Assembly (NCBI GenBank): GCA_963792405.1
Contig: CAWBVU010000006.1
Span: 930,001 to 994,000 of the forward strand
From: SZUA-442 sp963792405
GTDB taxonomy: Bacteria > Actinomycetota > Acidimicrobiia > Spongiisociales > UBA5794
Direction: 5' to 3'
DNA length: 64,000 nt
Shown: piece after piece, positions 52,007 to 60,700 of the stretch
Layout of the letters: each line of letters starts with the position of its first letter
Numbering within the stretch: position 1 is the first letter of the stretch
Notes under the pieces: model-generated
Told to the model about the DNA's origin: nothing
The model's input: the letters and a program-made list of their open reading frames with translations, nothing else
The model's database searches: none
Program-made: the position numbers and the translations under genes

Positions 52007-53014
52007 ATGACCACCGACATCGCCACGACCGTCACGTTCACCGATCCGACCGGTGCGGGCCCCGACGTGGAGCTGCCCGTTCCCCGGATCGATCCGGACC
52101 TGCCCGACCATGCGAACCGCATGGATCACATCCCCGAGGTGGACCCGTACTACGTCGACCTCGGCATGCAGTACCGACTCGCGAGGCTCGAGGAGATCCG
52201 TCGGGCCTGGTTCACCGACGCCCCGCTCCACCTCGCCCTCCGCGGCCACATGGGCACGGGGAAGGACCACGACCTCGAGCAGTTCGCGGCAAGGCTCCGC
52301 ACGCCCTACTACCGCATCCCCCTGACGGGAGAGGTGCGCGACATCACGCTCATCGGGTCGGTGAAGCTCCACGGAGACGGCAAGGGGGGCACGGAGAGCC
52401 GTTGGCAGGACGGCGACATCACCCGTGCGCTACGCGGACCCGCGATCGTGAACCTGTCGGAGCTCAATGCGGCGGGGGCCGAGACCCTGTTCGCCCTCCA
52501 CGGCCTCCTCGATCGGCACCAGGCCCTCGAACTCCCCACGGGGGAGATGGTGCGCCTGCGAGACGACGTGCGCATCTTCGGCACGCTCAACCCCACCGAC
52601 CTGCGGGACTATGCGGGCACGCAGACGCTGAACAAGGCGTTCGCCGACCGCTGGATCATCTGGGAGAAGCTCTTCCCCGGCGAGGAGGACCTCGCCACGA
52701 TGCTCGAGCGGCGCCACCCCGACCTCGACCCGACGGTGAGGACCCTGCTCACCAAGCTCGCCGTCGAGATCAACACGTCCTTCACCGCAGGCGACTCGCG
52801 CACGCGCGTCGAGACACCGATGTCGCTGCGCACCGTGCTCGACCGCTACCCGGCTGGGCTGCGGATGTACGCCACGGCCGAGGACCCGATGCGCTCGGCA
52901 TGGGAGGAATTCGTGCTCCCCCACATCGACCCGTACGACAGGGACCACTACGAGACCGTGTGGTCCGCCGTCGTGCGCAAGGGTCCGGCCGGGCCACCGT
53001 TCTCGACGAACTAG
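52007..53014 (+). CDS. MoxR/CobS-like AAA+ ATPase with altered Walker A and B motifs
   Basis: 335 residues of a MoxR-type AAA+ core. The P-loop reads GHMGTGKD (80-87): the invariant Thr/Ser after Lys is Asp87. Walker B reads AIVNLSELN: the Mg-binding Asp is S151 while the catalytic Glu E152 remains. Sensor 1 N195 (FGTLNP) and an Arg-finger-type R215 (AFADRW) are kept. It probably works with the VWA/HExxH protein encoded just upstream, as MoxR-VWA pairs do in protein or cofactor maturation. Nucleotide binding may persist with weak hydrolysis. A GGAG lies 10 nt before the ATG. Confidence 0.85.
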   Translation: MTTDIATTVTFTDPTGAGPDVELPVPRIDPDLPDHANRMDHIPEVDPYYVDLGMQYRLARLEEIRRAWFTDAPLHLALRGHMGTGKDHDLEQFAARLRTPYYRIPLTGEVRDITLIGSVKLHGDGKGGTESRWQDGDITRALRGPAIVNLSELNAAGAETLFALHGLLDRHQALELPTGEMVRLRDDVRIFGTLNPTDLRDYAGTQTLNKAFADRWIIWEKLFPGEEDLATMLERRHPDLDPTVRTLLTKLAVEINTSFTAGDSRTRVETPMSLRTVLDRYPAGLRMYATAEDPMRSAWEEFVLPHIDPYDRDHYETVWSAVVRKGPAGPPFSTN

Positions 53015-53023
53015 GGTCCTGGC

Positions 53024-53509
53024 ATGCCGTCATTCGACATCGTCTCCCAGGTGGACATGCAGGAAGTGCGCAATGCCGTCGACCAGGCATCGCGCGAGAT
53101 CGTGAACCGCTACGACTTCAAGGGCACCGACACGTCCGCGAAGCTCACCGACGACGGGATCGTCGTCGAGTCGAGCTCGGAAGGACGCCTCGATGCGGCC
53201 GTGGACGTGCTCAAGACCAAGCTCGTCAAACGTGAGGTGAGCCTCAAGTCGATCGGCGGTGGAGTGCCCAAGCAGATCGGCGGAGGTCGCTTCCAGGCGA
53301 CCTTCACGCTCAACCAGGGCATCGCCCAGGATGCGGCGAAGGAGCTGTCCAAGGAGATCCGCGACATGAAGCTGAAGGTCACGGTCCAGATCCAGGGCGA
53401 CCAGCTCCGCGTGCAGGGCAAGAACCGTGACGATCTCCAGGAGGTCATCGCCGCGGTCAGGGCCCTCGACTTCCGCCTACCGCTCCAGTACGTCAACTTC
53501 AGGGACTGA
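53024..53509 (+). CDS. YajQ family protein (cyclic-di-GMP/nucleotide-binding)
   Basis: 161 residues, the standard length: MPSFDIVSQVDMQEVRNA at the start, REIVNRYDFKGTD, a central SIGGGVPKQIGGGRFQ and the C-terminal QVRVQGKNRDDLQ-type region ending DFRLPLQYVNFRD. YajQ proteins bind nucleic acids or cyclic-di-GMP in studied species; the role here is unknown. TAGGGT (53012-53017), which includes the stop codon of the AAA+ gene, ends 6 nt before the ATG, so it may have its own leaderless transcript. Confidence 0.93.
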   Translation: MPSFDIVSQVDMQEVRNAVDQASREIVNRYDFKGTDTSAKLTDDGIVVESSSEGRLDAAVDVLKTKLVKREVSLKSIGGGVPKQIGGGRFQATFTLNQGIAQDAAKELSKEIRDMKLKVTVQIQGDQLRVQGKNRDDLQEVIAAVRALDFRLPLQYVNFRD

Positions 53510-53553
53510 GCGACCCGAAGGGCAGGGTCCCTCGGCGTCCCACTCGTCGTCTC

Positions 53554-54249
53554 CTACCGGTCGGACGGTTCGAGCAGGAATCGGTAGACGAACCCAGCGA
53601 CGATGGCTCCCACGATGGGGATCACGATGAACAGCCAGAGCTGCTCGAGCGCCCAGCCGCCAACGAAGAGCGCTGGTCCGATACTGCGAGCGGGGTTCAC
53701 CGACATGTTGGTCACGGGGATGCCGACCAGGTGGACACCGGTCAGGGCGAGGCCGATGGCGATCGGGGCGAACCCCGCAGGTGCCCTCGTGTCGGTGGCC
53801 CCGAGGATCACGAAGACGAAGATGAACGTGAGGACGAGCTCCGCCACGAGCGCCGCAAGGAGGCCGTACCCACCCGGCGAATGATCGCCGTATCCGTTGG
53901 CGGCGAATCCGTCCGCGGTCGAGAAGCCATCGGCACCGCTCGCGATGACGTACAGCACCGCCGCTGCGGCGATGGCCGCCACGACCTGGACCACGACGTA
54001 GGGAAGGAGGTCCTTCGCCTCGAAGCGCTTCCCCGCCCACAGGCCCACCGACACCGCCGGGTTGAAGTGGCCCCCCGAGATGTGCCCGACCGCAAAGGCC
54101 ATCACGAGCACGGTCAGGCCGAATGCGAACGCCACCCCGAGCCATCCGATGCCGACGTCGGTGACGCCTGCCGCCAGGACCGCGCTGCCACATCCCCCGA
54201 GTACGAGCCAGAAGGTCCCGAAGAACTCCGCTCCCAGCTTGCGAACCAT
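53554..54249 (-). CDS. aqpZ: Aquaporin (MIP family, AqpZ-like)
   Basis: 231 residues with six transmembrane helices and both selectivity motifs: NPA in GGHFNPAVSVG and NPA in MSVNPARSIGPALF. The arginine after the second NPA and residues around it fit a water channel more than a glycerol facilitator. The ATG at 54249 has GAGGAGGG 4-5 nt upstream. It stands alone, convergent with yajQ. Confidence 0.93.
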   Translation of the reverse strand: MVRKLGAEFFGTFWLVLGGCGSAVLAAGVTDVGIGWLGVAFAFGLTVLVMAFAVGHISGGHFNPAVSVGLWAGKRFEAKDLLPYVVVQVVAAIAAAAVLYVIASGADGFSTADGFAANGYGDHSPGGYGLLAALVAELVLTFIFVFVILGATDTRAPAGFAPIAIGLALTGVHLVGIPVTNMSVNPARSIGPALFVGGWALEQLWLFIVIPIVGAIVAGFVYRFLLEPSDR

Positions 54250-54484
54250 GGTGCCCTCCTCGTGCCGATCGTCGCCGGGCTGCGACGTTGGGCGAGACCC
54301 TACCAACCCGTCACCGCGGGTGCCCCGATCGAGGTCGCACCGGCGTCGTGTGGTCACCGCACGGATCGGAGGGGCCCACACACCGCACACCGGCAGTGGA
54401 GATCAGGTCCGCAACGCGGACTAGCGCGATCACACACCCGAGAACGATCATCGAGGATCGCGCCAGCGATGCCGATGCGACGGT

Positions 54485-54658
54485 ATGGACCACCAACGGA
54501 GCGCCGAGCCCGAGCCGACACCCCGATGCATCGTGTGCGGCAGGGACGCCGTCACGATCGATCGCAGTGAAGCACCGATGTGCGGGCGGCACGCCGCGAT
54601 CTTCGTGACCATGGAGCACCGAAGGAACGTCGCCACCAAGGCGCGCATCGTGCGCTGA
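54485..54658 (+). CDS. Small zinc-finger-like protein (57 residues)
   Basis: The frame starting ATG at 54485 encodes a short protein with C15-x2-C18 and, 14 residues later, C-x2-H (RCIVCGRDAV ... APMCGRHAAIF), a plausible zinc-binding set, followed by a basic helical end (EHRRNVATKARIVR). Codon use is G/C-rich at third positions. No clear ribosome site is present. No family recognised. It lies between aquaporin (divergent) and the LOG protein gene. Confidence 0.5.
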   Translation: MDHQRSAEPEPTPRCIVCGRDAVTIDRSEAPMCGRHAAIFVTMEHRRNVATKARIVR

Positions 54659-54742
54659 GGCGCCGACGGCCGGCTCGAGCGAGAGGTGGTCCGAGCCCGT
54701 CGCGGCGTGCTTCCCCGGAACAGGGGCCTAGGTTTGTGTCCT

Positions 54743-55777
54743 ATGAAGTACCGCATGAACGACGAGCACCTCGACGCGATGATCGAGGCGCTCGTGGCAG
54801 AGGCCGCGGGACCCGAGCCGTCACGTGGCGAGAAGGACCTGGTCACGGAGATCATCGTCACCGCCCTCAAGCTGCTCCGCGACGACACCGAGCGGGCAGA
54901 CGTGAAGATGATGAACACGGCGCTCAAGGAGCTGCGGTACTCGTCGCTGGTCTTCGACGCCCACAAGGGCATCCGCAAGGTCGCGGTCTATGGGTCCGCG
55001 AGGACCTCGCCCGACACGCCGGACTATGCGCTGGCCGAGGAGTTCGGTCGACGCATGGCAGACGAACAGCGATGGATGGTCATCACCGGCGCGGGTCCGG
55101 GGATCATGGAGGCGGCGAACAAGGGGGCGGGCACCGACGCCTCGTTCGGCGTCAAGATCCGCCTCCCGTTCGAGAACGATGCAAACGAGTACCTGTCGCC
55201 GGGCAAAGTCATCAACTTCAAGTATTTCTTCACGAGGAAGGTCCAGTTCGTCAAGGAGGGGGACGCGTTCGCCCTGTTCCCCGGTGGGTGGGGGACGATG
55301 GACGAGGCATTCGAGCTGCTCACCCTCATCCAGACGGGCAAATCCGACATCCATCCGATCGTGATGCTCGAGGCGGAGGGGTCCGGGTACTGGGAGCCGT
55401 GGCTGGCGCTGTGCGACTCCCTCGTCGAGAAGGGCATGATCGCTCCCGCCGACAGGAACCTGTACCGCGTCGTCGACACCATCGATGACGCCGTCGAGGA
55501 GATCACGGGCTTCTTCCGCGTCTACCACTCTCAGAGGTTCGTCGATGACCTGCTCGTCCTGAGGCTCACCAGGGAGGTTCCCGAGCCGGTGTTGCCGTCA
55601 CTCAGCGCCGAGTTCGCCGACATCATCGTGAAGGGCGGGATCTTCTCGACCGCACCGATGGATGCGGAAGTGGCGACGAACGACCACCTCGAGCTCCCGA
55701 GGATCGCCTTCGCATTCGACCGCCGCCGATACGGTCGGCTCAGGGCGCTGATCGACAGGCTCAACACACTGGACTGA
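54743..55777 (+). CDS. LOG family (TIGR00730-like, Rossmann) protein
   Basis: 344 residues. The LOG core has VAVYGSARTSPD, TGAGPGIMEAANKGA and the signature FPGGWGTMDEAFE. The family includes cytokinin riboside 5'-monophosphate phosphoribohydrolases; this one is longer, with a 60-residue helical N-terminus and about 100 extra C-terminal residues, like actinobacterial long LOG proteins of unsettled substrate. TAGGTT (54729-54734) ends 8 nt before the ATG, suggesting a leaderless start. Confidence 0.9.
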   Translation: MKYRMNDEHLDAMIEALVAEAAGPEPSRGEKDLVTEIIVTALKLLRDDTERADVKMMNTALKELRYSSLVFDAHKGIRKVAVYGSARTSPDTPDYALAEEFGRRMADEQRWMVITGAGPGIMEAANKGAGTDASFGVKIRLPFENDANEYLSPGKVINFKYFFTRKVQFVKEGDAFALFPGGWGTMDEAFELLTLIQTGKSDIHPIVMLEAEGSGYWEPWLALCDSLVEKGMIAPADRNLYRVVDTIDDAVEEITGFFRVYHSQRFVDDLLVLRLTREVPEPVLPSLSAEFADIIVKGGIFSTAPMDAEVATNDHLELPRIAFAFDRRRYGRLRALIDRLNTLD

Positions 55778-55859
55778 CAGCGATCAGCGGAGCGCGCGCT
55801 CCCGAACCCAGCATGGGCACTGATCGTGGAGCAGCGTGGGGTGCAGTAGAATCCCACGG

Positions 55860-56642
55860 ATGCGGGAGATTCTTTCGGACCTGGTCGCCGAGCAGCAACA
55901 GCTCGACCAGTTCCTCCAGACGTTGCGCGATCGTCAGTGGGCCACGAAGACACCTGCGGAGGGGTGGACGATCCAGGACACGGTGAGCCACCTCGCCTAC
56001 ACCGAGGGTTTCGCCGCAGAGGTGCTCGCACAGGGTCAGGCGAGGATCGACGCAGAGGCCATCACCGACATGGACGCCTGGACCGCGATCGGCGTCCAGA
56101 AGGGCAGGGGACGCCGTCACCAGGAGATCATCGAGTGGTGGCGATTCGGCAGGGCCGACGTCGTCGACGCACTGTCACGCATGCAGGCGACCGACCGTGT
56201 CCCTTGGATCTACGGGGAGATGAGCGCACGCACCTTCGCCACCATCCGGCTGATGGAGACATGGGCGCACGGCCTCGACATCAAGGCCGCGATCCTCGGA
56301 CGCATCACGCCCCTCGAGGAGGCGCCCGGCGAGGACGAGGCCGCAGACCCCCTCGCCGATACCGCACGCCTGCGCCACATCGCCTCCCTGGGGCAGAAGA
56401 CACTCCCGTTCGCCTTCGCCCAGGCAGGGGAGGAATTCCCCGCCCAGGGCATCAGGGTCGAGGTGATGGGACCGCTCTATGCGGCGTGGCGCTTCGGCCC
56501 CGAGGACACGGACCAGGTGATCAAGGGGATGGCAGGAGACTGGTGCCGCCTCGTGTGCCAGCGTGTCCCGGCACGGGACACGGGCCTCAAGGCGGTCGGC
56601 GAGTACGCCGAGAAGGCGCTCACGATCGCAAGGGTCTACTAG
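55860..56642 (+). CDS. TIGR03084-like mycothiol-dependent/DinB-fold protein
   Basis: 260 residues. The N-terminal DinB/MDMPI four-helix bundle has the metal-ligand pattern H44 (TVSHLAYTE), E133 and H137 (METWAHGLD); the C-terminal part (YAAWRFGPEDTDQVIKGMAGDWCRLVCQR) matches the wHTH-like domain of the actinobacterial TIGR03084 family. Relatives use mycothiol in isomerase or transferase reactions; the substrate is unknown. TAGAAT (55847-55852) ends 7 nt before the ATG. A 21-codon ORF and btpA follow without gaps. Confidence 0.87.
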   Translation: MREILSDLVAEQQQLDQFLQTLRDRQWATKTPAEGWTIQDTVSHLAYTEGFAAEVLAQGQARIDAEAITDMDAWTAIGVQKGRGRRHQEIIEWWRFGRADVVDALSRMQATDRVPWIYGEMSARTFATIRLMETWAHGLDIKAAILGRITPLEEAPGEDEAADPLADTARLRHIASLGQKTLPFAFAQAGEEFPAQGIRVEVMGPLYAAWRFGPEDTDQVIKGMAGDWCRLVCQRVPARDTGLKAVGEYAEKALTIARVY

Positions 56643-56708
56643 ATGCGGGAGCGGCTCGGCCTCATCGAGGTTCGGTTCGGCGCCCCCCACGATTCCAGGG
56701 CCGGCTAG
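56643..56708 (+). CDS. 21-codon ORF exactly filling the gap before btpA
   Basis: An ATG directly follows the TAG of the previous gene, and its own TAG is directly followed by the GTG of btpA. The peptide starts MRERLGLIEVRFG. It could keep ribosomes moving into btpA (translational coupling) or be chance. No ribosome site of its own. Confidence 0.3.
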   Translation: MRERLGLIEVRFGAPHDSRAG

Positions 56709-57476
56709 GTGGCACTCCCGCGCCTCATCGCCATGGTCCATCTCGGGCCGCTGCCGGGCTCACCCGGCTTCGATGGGGACCTCGACGCCGTCATCGCCGC
56801 TGCCGTAGCCGATGCCGAGGTGATCGCCGAGGCGGGGTTCGACGGCGTGATGGTCGAGAACTTCGGTGACGCACCCTTCTTCGCCGACGATGCACCGAAG
56901 GTGACCATCGCGGCGATGACCTCCGCCGTGAACGCGGTCTACGAGGCGACCCGCCTCCCGACGGGCGTGAACGTCCTCCGCAACGACGGGCTCGGCGCCC
57001 TCGCCGTCGCCTCGGCGACGGCCGCGACGTTCATCCGCGTGAACGTCCTGTCGGGCATCATGTACACGGATCAGGGCCCCATCGTGGGCAACGCCGCGGA
57101 GATCGCCCGGATGCGCTCGGCGATGTGCCCCGACGTCGCCATCATGGCGGACGTGTTCGTGAAGCATGCCACACCCCCTGCGGGCCTTTCCCTCACGGAC
57201 GCCACGCACGATCTGGTCGAACGGGCGGGCGCCGATGCCGTCGTCGTATCCGGCGTCGGCACGGGGGCGCCTGCGGACGCCGACGACCTCGCCACGGTCG
57301 TCGCCGCGAGCTCCCTCCCCGTGTACCTCGGATCGGGTGTGACGATCGACAACGTGCGATCGATGCTGTCGACGGCCGACGGCGTGATCGTCGGCACCTC
57401 GATCAAGCAGGGTCGGAAGGCCACGAACCCGGTCGATCCCGACGCCGCAGCGGCCTTCATCGCGACCGCCCCTTAG
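56709..57476 (+). CDS. BtpA/SgcQ family TIM-barrel protein
   Basis: 255 residues. Family motifs are visible: AMVHLGPLPGSPGF at the N-terminus, FDGVMVENFGDAPF, GVNVLRNDGLGAL and IRVNVLSGIMYTDQGPIVG, then VYLGSGVTIDNV and VIVGTSIKQGRK phosphate-binding-type loops. BtpA affects photosystem I stability in cyanobacteria, but in heterotrophs the family is of unknown function, with phosphosugar or nucleoside-related roles proposed. The GTG start follows a TAG directly, so its translation likely depends on ribosomes coming from upstream. A strong terminator hairpin follows at 57530. Confidence 0.88.
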   Translation: MALPRLIAMVHLGPLPGSPGFDGDLDAVIAAAVADAEVIAEAGFDGVMVENFGDAPFFADDAPKVTIAAMTSAVNAVYEATRLPTGVNVLRNDGLGALAVASATAATFIRVNVLSGIMYTDQGPIVGNAAEIARMRSAMCPDVAIMADVFVKHATPPAGLSLTDATHDLVERAGADAVVVSGVGTGAPADADDLATVVAASSLPVYLGSGVTIDNVRSMLSTADGVIVGTSIKQGRKATNPVDPDAAAAFIATAP

Positions 57477-57529
57477 CGACCACTCCGCACGCTTCCCGGT
57501 TCCTCCGGCGGTCGCGCCGTGTCCATCGT

Positions 57530-57553
57530 CTTACCCACAGAGCCGTGGGTAAG
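57530..57553 (+). terminator. Rho-independent terminator after btpA
   Basis: CTTACCCAC and GTGGGTAAG form a perfect 9-bp stem with a 6-nt loop, followed by TCGATTTTG. It lies 54 nt after the btpA stop, the clearest intrinsic terminator in the window. Confidence 0.75.
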
Positions 57554-57601
57554 TCGATTTTGTCATTCGCGGTCGCCTGCACCACGGGTCGAGGGATCGC
57601 C

Positions 57602-57659
57602 CCCAAGGCCTTGGGATTACGGCCTGCGCAGAACCCTCAACCCATGGTTGAGGGTTCTG
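57602..57659. promoter_or_regulatory. Two further inverted repeats upstream of lhr
   Basis: A 14-nt palindrome, CCCAAGGCCTTGGG (57602-57615), and a very stable hairpin at 57629-57659 whose 14-bp perfect stem (CAGAACCCTCAACC with its complement) has a 3-nt loop. They lie 50-110 nt before lhr. No T-run follows the second. They may be extra terminators, a regulator site or a mobile-repeat remnant. Confidence 0.45.
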
Positions 57660-57709
57660 GGTTGCGTCATCCCCTGATGCGTGTCATGGCCCGTGGGTAG
57701 CCTGTCGCC

Positions 57710-60700
57710 ATGTCCGCCCTCGACCGATTCTCACCGTCCACATCGGCGTGGTTCGATGCGGTCTTCGAGGCACCCACCCCCGCCCAGGCGCTCGGATGGG
57801 AGGCCATCTCGGCGGGACAGCACACGTTGATCCACGCACCGACGGGTTCCGGGAAGACCCTGGCGGCATTCCTTTGGGCACTGGATCGGCTCGCGACCGC
57901 TCCGCTCCCCGATCAGGTCGACCGATGCAGGGTCCTGTACGTCTCCCCCCTGAAGGCGCTCGCCTACGACGTCGATCGCAACCTTCGAGCGCCACTGACG
58001 GGCATCGCCTCCGAAGCGCGCAGGGCCGGCCTCGACGTCGCCCTCCCCTCTGTCGGCATGCGCACCGGCGACACGCCGGCAAGTGAGCGCCAGGCGATGA
58101 TCCGGCGCCCACCCGACCTCCTCATCACGACACCCGAGAGCCTCTATCTGATGCTCACCTCGCGGGCGCACACCGTCCTCGGATCCGTCGAGACGGTGAT
58201 CATCGACGAGATCCACTCGTTGGCGGGCACCAAGCGCGGCTCGCACCTGGCACTGAGCCTCGAGCGATTGGAAACGATCGCACGGGGCCCGATCCAGCGC
58301 ATCGGGTTGTCGGCGACCCAGCGCCCCCTCGAGGACATCGCCGCATTCCTCGGCGGGGGCACCGTGGAGCGAGAGGCGTGGCGGCAGCGACCCGTGACCA
58401 TCGTCGACGCGCACAGCGATGCGAGCCTCGACGTCGAGATCGTGGTTCCTGTCGCCGACATGACGAGACCCGAGGCCAGCGAAGGTGACGACCGCGCCGG
58501 CGATGACCTCGGCGACGATGCCGTCGATCCGGGCGCCTTCGACCCGAAGCGCCGGTCCATCTGGCCCGCGATGTACCCGAGGCTCCTCGAGCTCGTGCGA
58601 TCCCATCGCAGCACGATCCTGTTCGTCAACAGCCGGGGCCTCGCCGAGCGCCTGGCAGCGGAGCTCAACCGACTCGCCGACGACGAGATCGTCCAGGCCC
58701 ACCACGGGTCGGTCTCGCGTGAGCAGCGCATCGACATCGAGGATCGCCTCAAACGCGGGGAGCTGAGGGGCGTGGTGGCGACGTCCACCCTCGAGCTCGG
58801 TATCGACATGGCCGCCGTCGACCTCGTGGTGCTCGTCGAGTCCCCGACGTCCGTTGCGAGGGGGCTTCAGCGGGTCGGAAGGGCCGGCCACCACGTGGGT
58901 GTCGCCTCGAAGGCCAAGGTGTTCCCCAAGCACCGGGGCGACCTGCTCGAGACCGCCGTCGTCGTCGAGCGCATGTATCGGGGCGACATCGAGTCGACGT
59001 CGATCCCCCAGAACCCGATCGACGTCCTCGCCCAGCAGGTGGTCGCCATGACCGCGATGGGGGACGTCGATGTGGATGAGGCCTTCGACCTCGTGCGCCG
59101 TGCCATGCCATTCCGGACGCTGACACGGGCGACGTTCGAGTCCGTCCTCGACATGCTGGCCGGCAGGTACCCCAGTGACGACTTCGCAGAACTCAGGCCG
59201 AGGATCGTCTGGGATCGCTCGGCGGGTGTGGTGAGCGCCAGGTCCAATGCGAGGATGCTCGCCGTCACCAACCCGGGGACGATCCCGGACAGGGGCCTGT
59301 ACACGGTCAATCTGCCGGACGGGGGCCGCGTCGGGGAACTCGACGAGGAGATGGTCTACGAGTCGCGCCCGGGTGACACATTCGTGCTCGGTTCGACGAC
59401 GTGGAGGATCGACGACATCAGCCACGACCGGGTCACGGTGACGCCTGCGCCGGGGGTTCCCGCAGCTCGGATGCCGTTCTGGCACGGTGACGCACCGGGG
59501 CGTCCCGTCGAGCTCGGCAGGGCCGTCGGGGCGTTCACACGTGTGATCGCCGGCCTCGATCGTGCCGAGGCGCTCACCACGTTGTCGCATGACTACCGGC
59601 TGGACCACCATGCCGCGGAGAACCTCGTGGCCTTCATGGAGGAGGAGCGTGAGGCGACGGGCGTGCTCCCCACCGACCGCACGATCGTGGTCGAGCGGTT
59701 CCGTGACGAGATCGGCGATTGGCGCATCGTGGTCCTGTCACCATTCGGTGGGCGGGTCCACGCGCCATGGGCGCTTGCGATCCGCAACCGGTTCCGGGCA
59801 GAGACAGGAGGTTCCGTCGACGTCATCTGGTCCGACGACGGCATCGTGCTGCGATTCCCCGACGTCGACACACCACCCGACACCGGCATCGTGTCGATCG
59901 ATGCCTCGACCGTCGAGGAGTCCGTGATCGACGAGGTCGGGGACACGGCGCTCTTCACGTCCCGCTTCCGTGAGTCCGCCGCCCGTGCCTTGCTGCTGCC
60001 ACGGCGTCGCCCCGGGACGCGGACGCCGCTGTGGCTCCAACGCCGCAAAGCGGCGAACCTCCTCGAGGTGACGAAGGGCTACGGCTCCTTCCCCATCATG
60101 CTCGAGACCTATCGGGAGGTCCTCAAGGACCACTTCGACGTGCCAGCACTCGTGACGCTCCTCGGCGACATCGATGCCCGTCGCACCAGGATCGTCGAGG
60201 TCGACACCCACGGTCCCTCCCCCTTCGCCTCGTCGCTCATGTTCGACTTCATCGCATCGTTCATGTACGAGTACGACGCACCGATCGCCGAGCGCAGGGC
60301 GGCCGCCCTGACCCTCGATCGAACCCTGCTCGCAGAGCTCCTCGGCGAACCCGAGTTCCGCGACCTCCTCGATCCCCAGGTCGTCGCCGACGTCGAGGCC
60401 GAGCTCCAGCATCTGTCGGAGGAGCGCCGCGTGTACTCCATCGACGGCCTCCACGACCTCCTCAGGGACCTCGGGCCGCTCACGGTCGACGATGTGCGCC
60501 TGCGCATGAGGGACCCGGCGATGGCCGCAGGGTGGCTCGGAGAGCTCGCGGCCACCGGACGGGCGTACCGGCACGCGCTCGACGAGGAGGTGTTCGTCGC
60601 CGCGGAGGACGTGGCGAGGATGCGGGATGCGATCGGGCTCCAGCCCGCCCCGGGCGTTCCCTCCGAGCTCCTCGAACCCGTCCCCGACCCCCTCGGCGAT

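Noticed and set aside
48853..52122. 1089-codon open frame on the minus strand
   Set aside because: It runs antisense to the M16, arfB, VWA and AAA genes. Its text is rich in R, G, H and V with no recognisable motif, as expected for a mirror of G/C-rich third positions.
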